DNA of 64,000 nt from Alloalcanivorax marinus (GCF_016785095.1 NZ_JAEKJB010000015.1:1-64000); one strand, 5' to 3'. Shown: positions 25,728 through 34,722, numbered from the stretch's first letter. Notes: a model not told the origin generated them from the sequence alone. Made by a program: numbers and translations.

Positions 25728-27056
25728 ATGAGCCATATCCTGATCGTCGAGGACGAGCCCGTTATTCGCGGCGCCCTGCGCAAGCTTCTGGAGCGACATG
25801 ACCACTCGGTGGCGGAGGCGGAATCCGTGGAACAGGCCCATGATCAGGGCCTGACACAGTATGATCTGATCATCAGCGACCTGCGCCTGCCCGGCGAACC
25901 GGGCACCGCCCTGATCGAACTGGCGCGGCCGGTACCGGTGTTGATCATGACCAGCTACGCCAGCCTGCGCTCGGCGGTGGACGCCATGCGCGAAGGCGCC
26001 GTGGACTACATCCCCAAACCGTTTGACCACGACGAGATGCTGATGGCGGTGGAGCGGGTCCTCAAGGAGGGCCGCATCAATCGCGGCAATCAGGCTCTGC
26101 GCCGGGACCTGGAGCGCACCTATCCGGTCCACTCGATGATCGGTGAATGCGAAGCCATGCGTGATCTCAAGCACCGCATCAGCCGGGTCGGCCCCACCGA
26201 AACCCCGGTGCTGATCCTCGGCGAGGCCGGCACCGGCAAGGAACTCACCGCCCGAGCCCTGCACGAGCACAGCGAGCGTGCCTCGGCGCCGCTGGTCACG
26301 GTGCACTGCGCCGCCTTGCCCAAGGCCCTGCAACTGGAGGAATTGTTCGGCAGCGAGGAACAACCCGGTCGCATCGAGGAAGCGGACGGCGGCACCCTGT
26401 TTCTCGATGAAGTCGGTGAACTGGACCCGGAGGTTCAGAGCCGTCTGTTGACCCTGCTCGAGCAGGGAGTGATCCACCGTCAGGACTCATTGGCCCCGCG
26501 CCGCGTGGATGTGCGGGTGATCGCCAGCAGCCAGGTGGACCTGCCGGCGCGGGTCAGCGATGGCGGCTTCCGCCACGATCTCTATTACCGTCTCAACGTC
26601 ATGGAGCTGGAATTGCCACCGCTGCGCGAACGCGAGGACGACATTGAGGAACTGGCCAATGCCCTGCTGGCACGCAGCCGCGAGAAAATGCATCGCGGCG
26701 AGCTCTCTTTCACCGAGGAGGCCCTGTCCGCCATGCAGCGCTATGCCTGGCCGGGCAACGTACGGGAACTGGAAAATGTGATCGAGCGGGCGGTGATTCT
26801 CAGCGAGGAGGACCGTATCGGCCCGGCCCAACTGGGCCTCAACCCCAACCGCACCCCACAGCGCCCCAGCCGGGCCAGCCTGGACCCCTCCGAGGATCTG
26901 TCCCTGGAGGACTACTTCACCCGCTTCGTGATGGAAAACCAGGACAACATGACCGAGACCGAACTGGCCCAGAAGCTGGGGATCAGCCGCAAGAGCCTGT
27001 GGGAACGGCGCCAGCGCCTCGGAATTCAACGCCCCAAACGTGGCGCCCGCCGCTGA
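25728..27056 (+). CDS. cbrB: NtrC-type response regulator CbrB lacking the GAFTGA loop
   Basis: Response regulator of CbrA. The receiver domain has phospho-acceptor D51. The AAA+ domain has Walker A GEAGTGKE (165-172), Walker B TLFLDE (223-228), arginine-finger block FRHDLYYRL and WPGNVREL. The Fis-type HTH is in MTETELAQKLGISRKSLWERRQRLGI. Between ELFG (205-208) and ADGGTLFLDE there are only about ten residues (SEEQPGRIEE); about nine residues with the sigma54-contacting GAFTGA motif are missing. Nucleotide-binding motifs are otherwise intact. The C-terminal block EDLSLEDYFTRFV is characteristic of CbrB. The likely target is the RNA encoded immediately downstream. Confidence 0.93.
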   Translation: MSHILIVEDEPVIRGALRKLLERHDHSVAEAESVEQAHDQGLTQYDLIISDLRLPGEPGTALIELARPVPVLIMTSYASLRSAVDAMREGAVDYIPKPFDHDEMLMAVERVLKEGRINRGNQALRRDLERTYPVHSMIGECEAMRDLKHRISRVGPTETPVLILGEAGTGKELTARALHEHSERASAPLVTVHCAALPKALQLEELFGSEEQPGRIEEADGGTLFLDEVGELDPEVQSRLLTLLEQGVIHRQDSLAPRRVDVRVIASSQVDLPARVSDGGFRHDLYYRLNVMELELPPLREREDDIEELANALLARSREKMHRGELSFTEEALSAMQRYAWPGNVRELENVIERAVILSEEDRIGPAQLGLNPNRTPQRPSRASLDPSEDLSLEDYFTRFVMENQDNMTETELAQKLGISRKSLWERRQRLGIQRPKRGARR

Positions 27057-27153
27057 TTCCACGCCCGGAGCAAGCGATGACGAAAAATATTTCCCCATTT
27101 TCGCTCTTGCTTCCGGCGCCGTCGTCACCCCTGCTCGCCGGACTGCCCAGAAG

Positions 27154-27181
27154 TGTTACCTTACTACACAGCGCGGTAACA
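27154..27181. promoter_or_regulatory. Candidate CbrB-binding palindrome
   Basis: TGTTAC (27154-27159) and GTAACA (27176-27181) form an inverted repeat with a 16-base spacer. As I recall it, the published Pseudomonas CbrB site is TGTTAC/GTAACA with about 14 bases between. A third half-site GTTACC (27187-27192) creates an overlapping perfect 10-bp repeat, GCGCGGTAAC/GTTACCGCGC (27171-27196). Position just downstream of cbrB and upstream of the AAN-rich RNA fits an activator site. Confidence 0.65.
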
Positions 27182-27289
27182 GGTGCGTTACCGCGCGCAC
27201 CCCGCGCCACCACCCCATTTTTCAAAATTTCCGTAAGTCGTTGTTTTTTAAGGTTTTAACAACCTGTTGCAATGCAAAATCCATCCATG

Positions 27290-27494
27290 CACTATGAATC
27301 CCACGCCAGATAAACAAAACAACACGGCGGCGAAGGCTCACAATAAGAACAAGAAAAGAAGAAGAATAAACGTTGAGCCCGAAACAAATGCCGTAGCGAA
27401 AATTGGTTACGGCGCAAGGCAGAAAACAACACAAACAATAACAACAACAGAATCAGCGCATAGGGGACCACGACCAAGGTTGTGGTCCCTTTTT
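27290..27494 (+). ncRNA. crcZ: CrcZ-like Hfq/Crc-sequestering small RNA
   Basis: The cbrB-pcnB gap lacks a convincing protein gene and holds A-rich arrays of AAN triplets, the motif bound by Hfq with Crc. Examples are AATAAGAACAAGAAAAGAAG (27343-27362), continuing GAAGAATAAA, and AAACAATAACAACAACAG (27433-27450). The segment ends in a strong intrinsic terminator. Pseudomonas crcZ occupies the same position, is activated by CbrB and titrates Hfq/Crc to relieve catabolite repression. The 5' end is not defined by sequence; 27290 is a guess, and the Pseudomonas RNA is longer. Confidence 0.8.
27463..27494 (+). terminator. Intrinsic terminator of the CrcZ-like RNA
   Basis: GGGACCACGACC pairs with GGTTGTGGTCCC (one G-U pair) around a very small loop, followed by TTTTT (27490-27494). 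Confidence 0.92.
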
Positions 27495-27616
27495 ACTTTC
27501 AGGGCCAAGGAGGGATGGTAACCCGAAACCCGCCCCTTTCTCCAGATCGCGTGACCGGTGGCGGTCAAAAAGTGCTACCATGCCGCCTTTCATCTCGTCA
27601 GGACGTTTTTTGCTCA

Positions 27617-29071
27617 ATGACATCCAGATTCTCAGAGCGCCCCGCGGCATTTCTTCCGCTCCTTTGGACTCGCATATCTAGACCGCTTGTACTCCTCTGG
27701 ACCCGTCTCCTGGGCAAAGGTTCCGCCACCCGGCCCCGGCTTCCCCAGGCGCGGATCATTCCCCGGGACCAGCACTCCATTTCCCGCAAGGACGTCTCCC
27801 GGGCGGCCCTCAATGTGCTCTACGGGCTGCACAAAGCCGGTTTCGAGGCCTACCTGGTGGGCGGCTGCCTGCGTGATCTGCTCAGTGGCCGCAAGCCCAA
27901 GGACTTCGACGTGGTCACCGACGCCACCCCCGATGAAGTGCACCGGCTGTTCAAACGCAGCCGCATTATCGGCCGGCGCTTCCAGATCGTGCATGTGCGC
28001 TTTGGCCGCGAGGTGATCGAGGTCTCCACCTTCCGGGCCTTCCAGCGCGACGACCTGGACGAGGACCAGCACCTGGCCCACGAGGAAACCGGCCTGGTGC
28101 TGCGCGATAACGTCTGGGGCTGCATCGAGGAAGACGCCCTGCGCCGCGACTTCACCATCAATGCCCTCTATTACAATATCGCCGATTTCGCGCTCTACGA
28201 TTTCGTTCAGAGCCGCCGTGACATCGAAAAAGGCGTGATCCGCCTGATCGGCGATCCTGAGCAGCGTTACCGGGAAGACCCGGTGCGCATGCTGCGCGCT
28301 GCCCGATTCGCCGCCAAGCTGGGCTTCGAGCTTGAGCCCGCCACCGCCGGCCCCATCCCGCGCCTCGCCGAACTGCTGCTTCAGGTACCACCGGCACGCC
28401 TGTTCGACGAAGTGCTCAAGTTGTTTCTCAGCGGCCATGCCCGCGCCTCCTTTACCCAGTTGCGCCACCTGGGGCTGTTCCCGTTCCTGTTTCCGGAAAC
28501 CGAGGAATGCCTGAACGGTGAGCAAGGCGAACTCTGGGAACGGCTGATCCTGGCCGCCATGGACAACACCGACCGGCGCCTGGCCGAGGACAAGCCGGTA
28601 ACGCCGGCCTTCATCCTGGCGGTACTGCTGTGGCCGGTGGTGGTGACGCGTTTCGACAAGCTGCGCGCCGATGGCATGCCGCCAGCGCCGGCGCTGCACA
28701 AAGCCGCCGGCTGGGCCCTGGCCCGCCAGGTGGACCACACCGCCGTGCCGCGCCGCTTCTCCACGGTGATGCGCGAAATGTGGGATTTGCAACAACGGCT
28801 GCCCCGCCGGGGCGGCAAACGGGCGGATACGCTGCTGCAGCATCCACGCTTCCGCGCCGCCTATGACTTCCTGCTGCTACGCGAGGACGCCGGTGAAATC
28901 AAGGCCGGCCTGGGAGCCTGGTGGACCCGCTATCAGCAGCTCGACGAGCAGGACCGCTACGACATGGTCCAGGCCCTGGGCCCCAACCAGGGCAGTGGCG
29001 GGGGTGGCGGCGGGAATGGCGGCCGACGCCGCCGGCGCCGGCGGCCCCGCTCTTCCGGCAACAAGGACTGA
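27617..29071 (+). CDS. pcnB: Poly(A) polymerase I
   Basis: Adds 3' poly(A) tails that promote RNA decay. The class II nucleotidyltransferase core is clear: LVGGCLRDLLSGRKPKDFDVVTDATP with the catalytic DxD, then the RRDFTINAL block. The frame is open to 27482, but the region before 27617 overlaps the crcZ terminator and is not family-like; ATG 27617 gives 484 residues. The upstream AGGA is poorly spaced, so the exact start is uncertain. The C-terminus is a glycine run followed by an arginine cluster (GNGGRRRRRRRPRSS), presumably for RNA binding. Confidence 0.93.
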   Translation: MTSRFSERPAAFLPLLWTRISRPLVLLWTRLLGKGSATRPRLPQARIIPRDQHSISRKDVSRAALNVLYGLHKAGFEAYLVGGCLRDLLSGRKPKDFDVVTDATPDEVHRLFKRSRIIGRRFQIVHVRFGREVIEVSTFRAFQRDDLDEDQHLAHEETGLVLRDNVWGCIEEDALRRDFTINALYYNIADFALYDFVQSRRDIEKGVIRLIGDPEQRYREDPVRMLRAARFAAKLGFELEPATAGPIPRLAELLLQVPPARLFDEVLKLFLSGHARASFTQLRHLGLFPFLFPETEECLNGEQGELWERLILAAMDNTDRRLAEDKPVTPAFILAVLLWPVVVTRFDKLRADGMPPAPALHKAAGWALARQVDHTAVPRRFSTVMREMWDLQQRLPRRGGKRADTLLQHPRFRAAYDFLLLREDAGEIKAGLGAWWTRYQQLDEQDRYDMVQALGPNQGSGGGGGGNGGRRRRRRRPRSSGNKD

Positions 29072-29075
29072 CCCC

Positions 29076-29576
29076 ATGGTGGTGATCGGCCTGGGCAGCA
29101 ACCTGAACGATCCGCAGGCTCAGGTCACGGCGGCCCTGAAGGCCCTGGCCGGCCTTCCCGATACCCGCCTGAGCGGCCACTCCGACCTGTACAGCACCGC
29201 GCCGGTGGGGCCCCAGGACCAGCCCGACTACGTTAACGCGGTGGCGCTGCTGGAAACCGCCCTTGATCCGCTCACCCTGCTCGACGCTCTCCAAGGCCTG
29301 GAACAGGCCGCCGGCCGCGAGCGCCGCCGCCACTGGGGCGAGCGCACCCTGGACCTGGATGTGCTGCTGTGGGGCGAGGCGACGATCCGCCTGCCAAGAC
29401 TGGTGGTGCCGCACCCGGAAATGACCCGCCGCGCCTTCGTGCTGCGCCCGCTGCTCGACCGGCTGCCGGATTGCCGCTTGCCGGACGGCACTGCGCTGGC
29501 CGACCATTGGGCATCGGTGTCCGATCAGCCGCTGCATCGGCTGCACCGCCTGGAGGAGGATGAGTTTGCTGACTGA
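29076..29576 (+). CDS. folK: 2-amino-4-hydroxy-6-hydroxymethyldihydropteridine pyrophosphokinase
   Basis: Transfers pyrophosphate to the pterin alcohol in folate synthesis. VVIGLGSNL at the N-terminus, PDYVNAVA, and the signature RTLDLDVLLWG with two catalytic aspartates are present. ATG 29076 follows the pcnB stop by four bases and gives 166 residues. It overlaps the kinase gene behind it by 17 bases. Confidence 0.95.
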   Translation: MVVIGLGSNLNDPQAQVTAALKALAGLPDTRLSGHSDLYSTAPVGPQDQPDYVNAVALLETALDPLTLLDALQGLEQAAGRERRRHWGERTLDLDVLLWGEATIRLPRLVVPHPEMTRRAFVLRPLLDRLPDCRLPDGTALADHWASVSDQPLHRLHRLEEDEFAD

Positions 29577-30243
29577 ACGCATCAACCGGCTGCGCGCCAG
29601 TGGCGACCTGCCCCGCTTCATCGCCGTGGAAGGCCCGATCGGCGTGGGCAAGACCACCCTCACCCGCCGACTGGCGGACACCTTCGGCTTCGACACCCTG
29701 CTCGAACAGGCCGAGGACAATCCGTTCCTGACCCGCTTTTATCAGGACCCGGCCCGCTACGCCCTGCAGACCGAGCTGTTCTTCCTGTTCCAGCGTGCCG
29801 ATCAGCTGCGTCAGTTGCGTCAGCAGGATCTGTTCACCGGCCCCAAGGTGGCGGATTTCCTGATCGACAAGAACCGCCTGTTCGCCGAGGTGAACCTGGA
29901 CGAGGACGAGTTCGAGCTGTACGACAATGTCTACCGGCACATGCTGCTGGACGCCCCGGCGCCGGATCTGGTGATCTACCTGCAAGCCCCCACCGGCGTG
30001 CTGCGCCAGCGGGTTCAGAAACGGGGCAACGATTTCGAGCAGCGCATCGACCCGGACTACCTGGCCCGCCTCAACGACGCCTACACCCGTTTCTTCCACT
30101 TCTACGACGGCGCCCCGCTGCTGATCGTCAACGCCGCCGAGATTGATCTGGTCGATGGCGAGGCGGACTATCAACAGTTGGTGGACGAGTTGCTGGACAT
30201 CCGCACGGGGCGACACTATTTTAACCCCCGCCCGCTGGTATAG
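29560..30243 (+). CDS. Deoxynucleoside kinase (dNK family)
   Basis: A 227-residue P-loop kinase of the deoxyadenosine/deoxycytidine/deoxyguanosine kinase family (salvage of deoxynucleosides). The Walker A motif is GPIGVGKTT, an ED dyad (QAEDNPF) follows, and the LID arginines lie in RVQKRGNDFEQR. It sits between folK and panB. The GGAGGAGG tract is almost adjacent to the ATG at 29560, whereas a TTG at 29566 has ideal 6-base spacing, so either could be the true start. Substrate specificity is not predictable here. Confidence 0.85.
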   Translation: MSLLTERINRLRASGDLPRFIAVEGPIGVGKTTLTRRLADTFGFDTLLEQAEDNPFLTRFYQDPARYALQTELFFLFQRADQLRQLRQQDLFTGPKVADFLIDKNRLFAEVNLDEDEFELYDNVYRHMLLDAPAPDLVIYLQAPTGVLRQRVQKRGNDFEQRIDPDYLARLNDAYTRFFHFYDGAPLLIVNAAEIDLVDGEADYQQLVDELLDIRTGRHYFNPRPLV

Positions 30244-30261
30244 CGTCCCAAGGGAGCTCCC

Positions 30262-31050
30262 ATGCCCGTTACCATCCGCACCCTCAAGAAACGCAAGGAG
30301 GACGGCGAAAAATTCTCCGTCCTGACCGCCTATGACGCCACTTTCTCGCGCCTGATCAGCGAGGCCGGGGTGGACGCCATGCTGATTGGCGACTCCCTGG
30401 GCAACGTGGTCCAGGGCCGCGACAGCACCGTGCCGGTGACCCTGGAACAGATGGTCTACCACACCGAGTGCGTGGCGCGCGGCAACCAGGGCAGCCTGAT
30501 CATCGCCGACGTGCCCTTCATGGGCGCCGCCACTCTGGAACGTACCCTGGAGGCGGCCACCGCGCTGATGCAGGCCGGCGCCAACGTCATCAAGCTGGAA
30601 GGCGGCGCCTGGCTGGCCGACGCGGTCAAGGTATTGAAACGCAACGGTATTCCGGTGTGCGCGCACCTGGGCCTGACGCCGCAATCGGTGAATGCCTTCG
30701 GCGGCTACCGGGTGCAGGGCAAGGACGAGCATGGCGCCCGGGAGCTGCTGGATGCCGCCTGCGAGCTGGACCGTGCCGGCACCGCCCTGTTCGTGCTCGA
30801 GTGCGTGCCACGGGTGCTGAGCGCGGAGATCACCGCCGCCGTGGAAGCGCCGGTGATCGGCATCGGCGCGGCGCCGGAGTGCGACGGCCAGGTGCTGGTG
30901 ATGCACGACATGCTGGGCCTGAACCCTCGCCCGGCCCGCTTCGTGAAGGATTTCATGCCAGACGGTGGCGGCGATCTGGCCGGTGCCTTCCGCGCCTACC
31001 ACGAGGCCGTCAAGGACGGCCGCTTCCCCACCGACGAGCACTGCTTCTGA
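30262..31050 (+). CDS. panB: 3-methyl-2-oxobutanoate hydroxymethyltransferase
   Basis: First step of pantothenate synthesis: adds a hydroxymethyl group from methylene-THF to ketoisovalerate. TIM-barrel protein of 262 residues with LTAYDATFS, the metal-binding GDSLGNVVQG and the AHLGLTPQSVNAFGGYRVQG block. AGGGAG precedes the ATG. It forms an operon with panC two bases downstream. Confidence 0.97.
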   Translation: MPVTIRTLKKRKEDGEKFSVLTAYDATFSRLISEAGVDAMLIGDSLGNVVQGRDSTVPVTLEQMVYHTECVARGNQGSLIIADVPFMGAATLERTLEAATALMQAGANVIKLEGGAWLADAVKVLKRNGIPVCAHLGLTPQSVNAFGGYRVQGKDEHGARELLDAACELDRAGTALFVLECVPRVLSAEITAAVEAPVIGIGAAPECDGQVLVMHDMLGLNPRPARFVKDFMPDGGGDLAGAFRAYHEAVKDGRFPTDEHCF

Positions 31051-31052
31051 CC

Positions 31053-31907
31053 ATGGAACGACTGCACGCTGTCGCCGAGGTGCGCGAGCGCGTGACGCAA
31101 TGGCGTCGCGAAGGCCGCGCCGTCGGCCTGGTGCCCACCATGGGCAATCTTCATGACGGCCACTTGAGCCTGGTCCGGGAGGCCCGGCGCCACTGCGAAA
31201 GGGTGGTGGTCTCGGTGTTCGTCAACCCCACCCAGTTTGGTCCGGGGGAAGACTTCGACGCCTACCCGCGCACCCTGGAAGCGGACGCCGAACGGCTCCG
31301 CGAGGCCGGCGTGGAAATGCTGTTCGCGCCCACCGTGGAGGCCATGTACCCGCTTGGCGCCAACCGCACCTGGGTGGAAGTGGACGCCCTTGGGGATCAC
31401 CTGTGCGGCGCCGACCGGCCCGGCCATTTCCGTGGCGTGGCCACGGTGGTCAGCAAACTGTTCAACATCGTGCAGCCGGACGTGGCGGTGTTCGGCGAGA
31501 AGGACTTCCAGCAGCTCGCCATCCTGCGCCGCATGGCCACCGAATTGCTGTTCCCGATCCGCATCATCGGCGCGCCCACCGCCCGCGAGGCGGACGGCCT
31601 GGCGATGAGTTCGCGCAACGGTTTTCTCACCGAAACGGAGCGTGCCCGGGCACCGCTGCTGCAACAGCATCTGCAGGATGCCCGCCGCGCCGTGGAACAG
31701 GGCGAGCGCGACTTCCGGGCCCTGGAGAAACGCCTCACCGTGTCCCTGGCAGACCATGGCTTCGAGGTGGATTACCTGACCGTGGCCAATGCCGACACGC
31801 TGGCCCCGGCGGGCCCGGACGACCGGGACCTGCTGATCGCCGCCGCCGCCCGGCTGGGCAAGCCGAGATTGATCGACAATCTGACGTTGTCACTGCCGGC
31901 GGGCTGA
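31053..31907 (+). CDS. panC: Pantothenate synthetase
   Basis: ATP-dependent condensation of pantoate with beta-alanine. VPTMGNLHDGHLSLV contains the HIGH-like nucleotide motif; FVNPTQFG, FGEKDFQQL and SSRNGFL (KMSKS-like region) complete the family pattern. ATG 31053 directly follows panB and gives 284 residues (E. coli 283). The frame is open further upstream but that part is antisense-like shadow within panB. Confidence 0.97.
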   Translation: MERLHAVAEVRERVTQWRREGRAVGLVPTMGNLHDGHLSLVREARRHCERVVVSVFVNPTQFGPGEDFDAYPRTLEADAERLREAGVEMLFAPTVEAMYPLGANRTWVEVDALGDHLCGADRPGHFRGVATVVSKLFNIVQPDVAVFGEKDFQQLAILRRMATELLFPIRIIGAPTAREADGLAMSSRNGFLTETERARAPLLQQHLQDARRAVEQGERDFRALEKRLTVSLADHGFEVDYLTVANADTLAPAGPDDRDLLIAAAARLGKPRLIDNLTLSLPAG

Positions 31908-31946
31908 TACACTCATCCCCCGCTGGTCAGGAAACAGGCTGTTTTC

Positions 31947-31975
31947 TTGTATGTGACCGGGGGTTCATGCATACT
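31947..31975 (+). promoter_or_regulatory. Possible panD promoter
   Basis: TTGTAT (31947-31952) and CATACT (31970-31975) with 17 bp spacing lie in the 131-base gap between panC and panD. A leader of about 60 bases would follow. Confidence 0.45.
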
Positions 31976-32038
31976 GCCGGCCCCTCGCGGAGGCCGGCCC
32001 GACGGGCCCGCCCGGGGTTGTTCAGAGAGGTACCCGAC

Positions 32039-32419
32039 ATGCAGTGCACCATGCTGAAAGCCAAGTTGCACCAGGCCCGCGTAACCCACGCGGAACTCGA
32101 GTATGAAGGCTCCTGCGCCATCGACGGCGAGTTGATGGACATGGCCGGTATCCTGGAGTACGAGCAGATCCAGATCTACAACCTGGATAACGGGGAGCGC
32201 TTCGAAACCTACGCCATTCGTGGCGAGGAAGGCTCCAAAATCATCTCCGTGAACGGCGCCGCCGCCCACAAGGCGCAGCCGGGTCACCGGGTGATCATCT
32301 GCGCCTACGCCGGCTACAGCAGTTCCGAGCTGATCAATTACAAGCCGCGCCTGATCTACATGGGCGAAGGCAACGCGGTGAAAGGCAGCAGCAACGCGAT
32401 TCCCGTGCAGGTGGCCTGA
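32039..32419 (+). CDS. panD: Aspartate 1-decarboxylase
   Basis: Pyruvoyl enzyme making beta-alanine for pantothenate. The self-cleavage site is intact: Gly24-Ser25 in YEGSCAID, where Ser25 becomes the pyruvoyl group. Y58-type and IICAYAGY blocks are conserved. At 126 residues it equals the E. coli enzyme. GAGAGG lies upstream of the ATG. It completes panBCD and is followed by a strong terminator. Confidence 0.97.
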   Translation: MQCTMLKAKLHQARVTHAELEYEGSCAIDGELMDMAGILEYEQIQIYNLDNGERFETYAIRGEEGSKIISVNGAAAHKAQPGHRVIICAYAGYSSSELINYKPRLIYMGEGNAVKGSSNAIPVQVA

Positions 32420-32472
32420 CTTCCGCGCGGCTCCCGCCGCCTCGACCGTTTTGCACGGTTGACCCTTTCATG

Positions 32473-32503
32473 AACGCCGGCCCTCGCGCCGGCGTTTCTT
32501 TTT
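32473..32503 (+). terminator. Terminator after panD
   Basis: AACGCCGGC (32473-32481) pairs perfectly with GCCGGCGTT (32488-32496) around a 6-base loop, followed by TCTTTTT. Confidence 0.93.
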
Positions 32504-32753
32504 ATAGCCTTTTCGCGCCCTTCAGCAACGTCCCATGCTAACCACCCCGCCGATCGCGGCCATTGTTCTTTAGTCGTAGTCCGGGGTGCAGGCCCTTCGT
32601 ATCCGATCTACAGTATGTATAACCACGGGCTTTATAGACCATGGTGGAATTCAGTCCGGTCGACGCGAACGGGATAATGCGTCGCCATACGAATACGGCT
32701 CCCGCGTCACGCGGGAATAACAAATACCAGCGGGCAGTACGAAGGAGGCAGTT
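32504..32753 (+). promoter_or_regulatory. acs upstream region
   Basis: About 250 bases without a gene. It contains AT-rich hexamers (TATAAC near 32618 and TTTATAG near 32632) but no clear -35, a perfect hairpin TCCCGCG-TCA-CGCGGGA (32700-32716) 37 bases before acs, and a strong GGAGG ribosome-binding site. A TTCGTAT/ATACGAA pair about 90 bases apart may be an activator site. I cannot place the promoter with confidence. Confidence 0.4.
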
Positions 32754-34700
32754 ATGTCAGAGAAGAAGATTCACCCGGTTCCGGAGGCGTTCAAGCGCCA
32801 GACCCTGATGGATCGGGCCACCTACGATCGCTGGTACGAGCAATCCGTGCGCGACCCGGACACCTTCTGGGCGGAACGCGCCGACGAGCTGCTCGACTGG
32901 CGGACCCGCTGGGACACCGTCAGCGACTGGGACTTCAAGGAAGGCCGCGCGGCCTGGTTCCAGGGCGCCAAACTGAACGCCTGCTACAACTGCGTGGACC
33001 GCCACCTGCCCAAGCGCGCCAATCAGACCGCCATCATCTGGGAAGGTGACGAGCCGGACCAGGACAAGCACATCACCTATCAGGAGCTGCTGGAGCACGT
33101 TTCACGGCTGGCCAACGTACTCAAGGAACGCGGCGTCAAGAAAGGCGACCGGGTGGTGATCTATATGCCGATGATTCCGGAAGCGGCCTACGCCATGCTG
33201 GCATGCGCGCGCATCGGCGCCATCCATTCCGTGGTGTTCGGCGGCTTCTCGCCGGAAGCGCTCAAGGATCGCATCCAGAACGCGGGGGCCTGCACGCTGA
33301 TCACCGCCGACGAGGGCGTGCGCGGTGGCAAGATCGTGCCCCTCAAAGCCAACGCCGACAAGGCCATGAACGGTGGCGACGGCGTGCACACCTGCGTGGT
33401 GGTGCGGCGCACCGGCAACGGCGTGGACTGGAAAGACAGCCGCGACGTCTGGTACCACGAGGCGGTGCAACAGGTCTCCGATCAGTGCGAGCCGGAATGG
33501 GTGGAAGCCGAGGACCCGCTGTTCACTCTCTACACCTCCGGTTCCACCGGCAAGCCCAAGGGCGTGCTGCACAGCACCGCCGGCTACATGCTGCAGGCGG
33601 CGCTCACCCACAAATACGTGTTCGACTATCACGAAGGCGACATCTACTGGTGCACCGCCGACGTGGGCTGGATCACCGGCCACAGCTACATTGTCTACGG
33701 ACCACTGGCCAACGGCGCCACCACGGTGATGTTCGAGGGCGTGCCCACCTACCCGGACGCCTCCCGCCACTGGCAAGTGGTGGACAAACACAAGGTCAAC
33801 ATCTACTACACCGCGCCCACCGCCATCCGCGCCCTGATGGGCCAGGGCGACGAGCCGGTGCGCAAGACCGACCGCTCCAGCCTCAAACTGCTGGGCACCG
33901 TGGGCGAACCGATCAACCCGGAAGCCTGGGAGTGGTACTACCGGGTGGTGGGTGAAAACCGCTGCCCGATCGTGGACACCTGGTGGCAGACCGAGACCGG
34001 CGCCATCATGATCGCGCCGCTGCCCGGCGCCGTGGACCTGAAACCCGGCTCCGCCACCCTGCCCATGTTTGGCGTGCAACCCGCTCTGATGGACCCGGAC
34101 GGCAAGGAGCTGGAAGGCGCCAACGCCGGCAACCTGGTGATCAAGGCCAGCTGGCCGAGCCAGATCCGTACCGTGTATGGCGACCATCAGCGCATGATCG
34201 ACACCTACTTCAGTGCCTACCCGGGGTATTACTTCACCGGCGACGGCGCGCGCCGGGACGAGGACGGCTACTACTGGATCACCGGCCGCGTGGACGACGT
34301 GCTCAATGTGTCCGGCCACCGACTGGGCACCGCGGAGATCGAATCCGCGCTGGTACTGCACAAGAGCATCTCCGAGGCCGCCGTGGTGGGTTACCAGCAC
34401 GACGTGAAGGGCCAGGGCATCTACGCCTATGTGTCGCTGATGAGCGGCTCCGAGGGCAGTGACGACCTGATCACCGAACTGCGCGAACTGGTCACCCAGG
34501 AGATCGGCCCGATCGCCAAGCCGGACCTGATCCACTTCGCGCCGGGCCTGCCCAAGACCCGCTCCGGCAAGATCATGCGCCGCATCCTGCGCAAGATCGC
34601 CGCCGACGAGCTGGACTCCCTGGGCGACACCTCCACCCTGGCCGACCCGTCCGTGGTGGACCAGCTGATCAAGACCCGCAAGAACGGCAACGGCGACTAA
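32754..34700 (+). CDS. acs: Acetyl-CoA synthetase
   Basis: AMP-forming enzyme that activates acetate in two steps via acetyl-AMP. The adenylate-forming signature YTSGSTGKPKGVLH, the active-site block DTWWQTETG and the C-terminal hinge are intact. K606 in RSGKIMRR is the lysine controlled by acetylation in this family. At 648 residues it matches E. coli Acs (652). AAGGAGG is ideally placed before the ATG. It is monocistronic, between two terminators. Confidence 0.97.
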   Translation: MSEKKIHPVPEAFKRQTLMDRATYDRWYEQSVRDPDTFWAERADELLDWRTRWDTVSDWDFKEGRAAWFQGAKLNACYNCVDRHLPKRANQTAIIWEGDEPDQDKHITYQELLEHVSRLANVLKERGVKKGDRVVIYMPMIPEAAYAMLACARIGAIHSVVFGGFSPEALKDRIQNAGACTLITADEGVRGGKIVPLKANADKAMNGGDGVHTCVVVRRTGNGVDWKDSRDVWYHEAVQQVSDQCEPEWVEAEDPLFTLYTSGSTGKPKGVLHSTAGYMLQAALTHKYVFDYHEGDIYWCTADVGWITGHSYIVYGPLANGATTVMFEGVPTYPDASRHWQVVDKHKVNIYYTAPTAIRALMGQGDEPVRKTDRSSLKLLGTVGEPINPEAWEWYYRVVGENRCPIVDTWWQTETGAIMIAPLPGAVDLKPGSATLPMFGVQPALMDPDGKELEGANAGNLVIKASWPSQIRTVYGDHQRMIDTYFSAYPGYYFTGDGARRDEDGYYWITGRVDDVLNVSGHRLGTAEIESALVLHKSISEAAVVGYQHDVKGQGIYAYVSLMSGSEGSDDLITELRELVTQEIGPIAKPDLIHFAPGLPKTRSGKIMRRILRKIAADELDSLGDTSTLADPSVVDQLIKTRKNGNGD

Positions 34701-34722
34701 CGCCGGCCAGGCCACCATGAAC

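Noticed and set aside
27241..27300. A sigma54 promoter around TTGCA (27267-27271)
   Set aside because: The position 10 bases upstream of GC reads TA rather than GG, and no other GG-N10-GC pair fits.
27267..27521. An 84-codon frame within the CrcZ-like region
   Set aside because: It is rich in K, N and T because of the AAN repeats, reads through the terminator, and lacks a ribosome-binding site; an RNA gene explains the region better.
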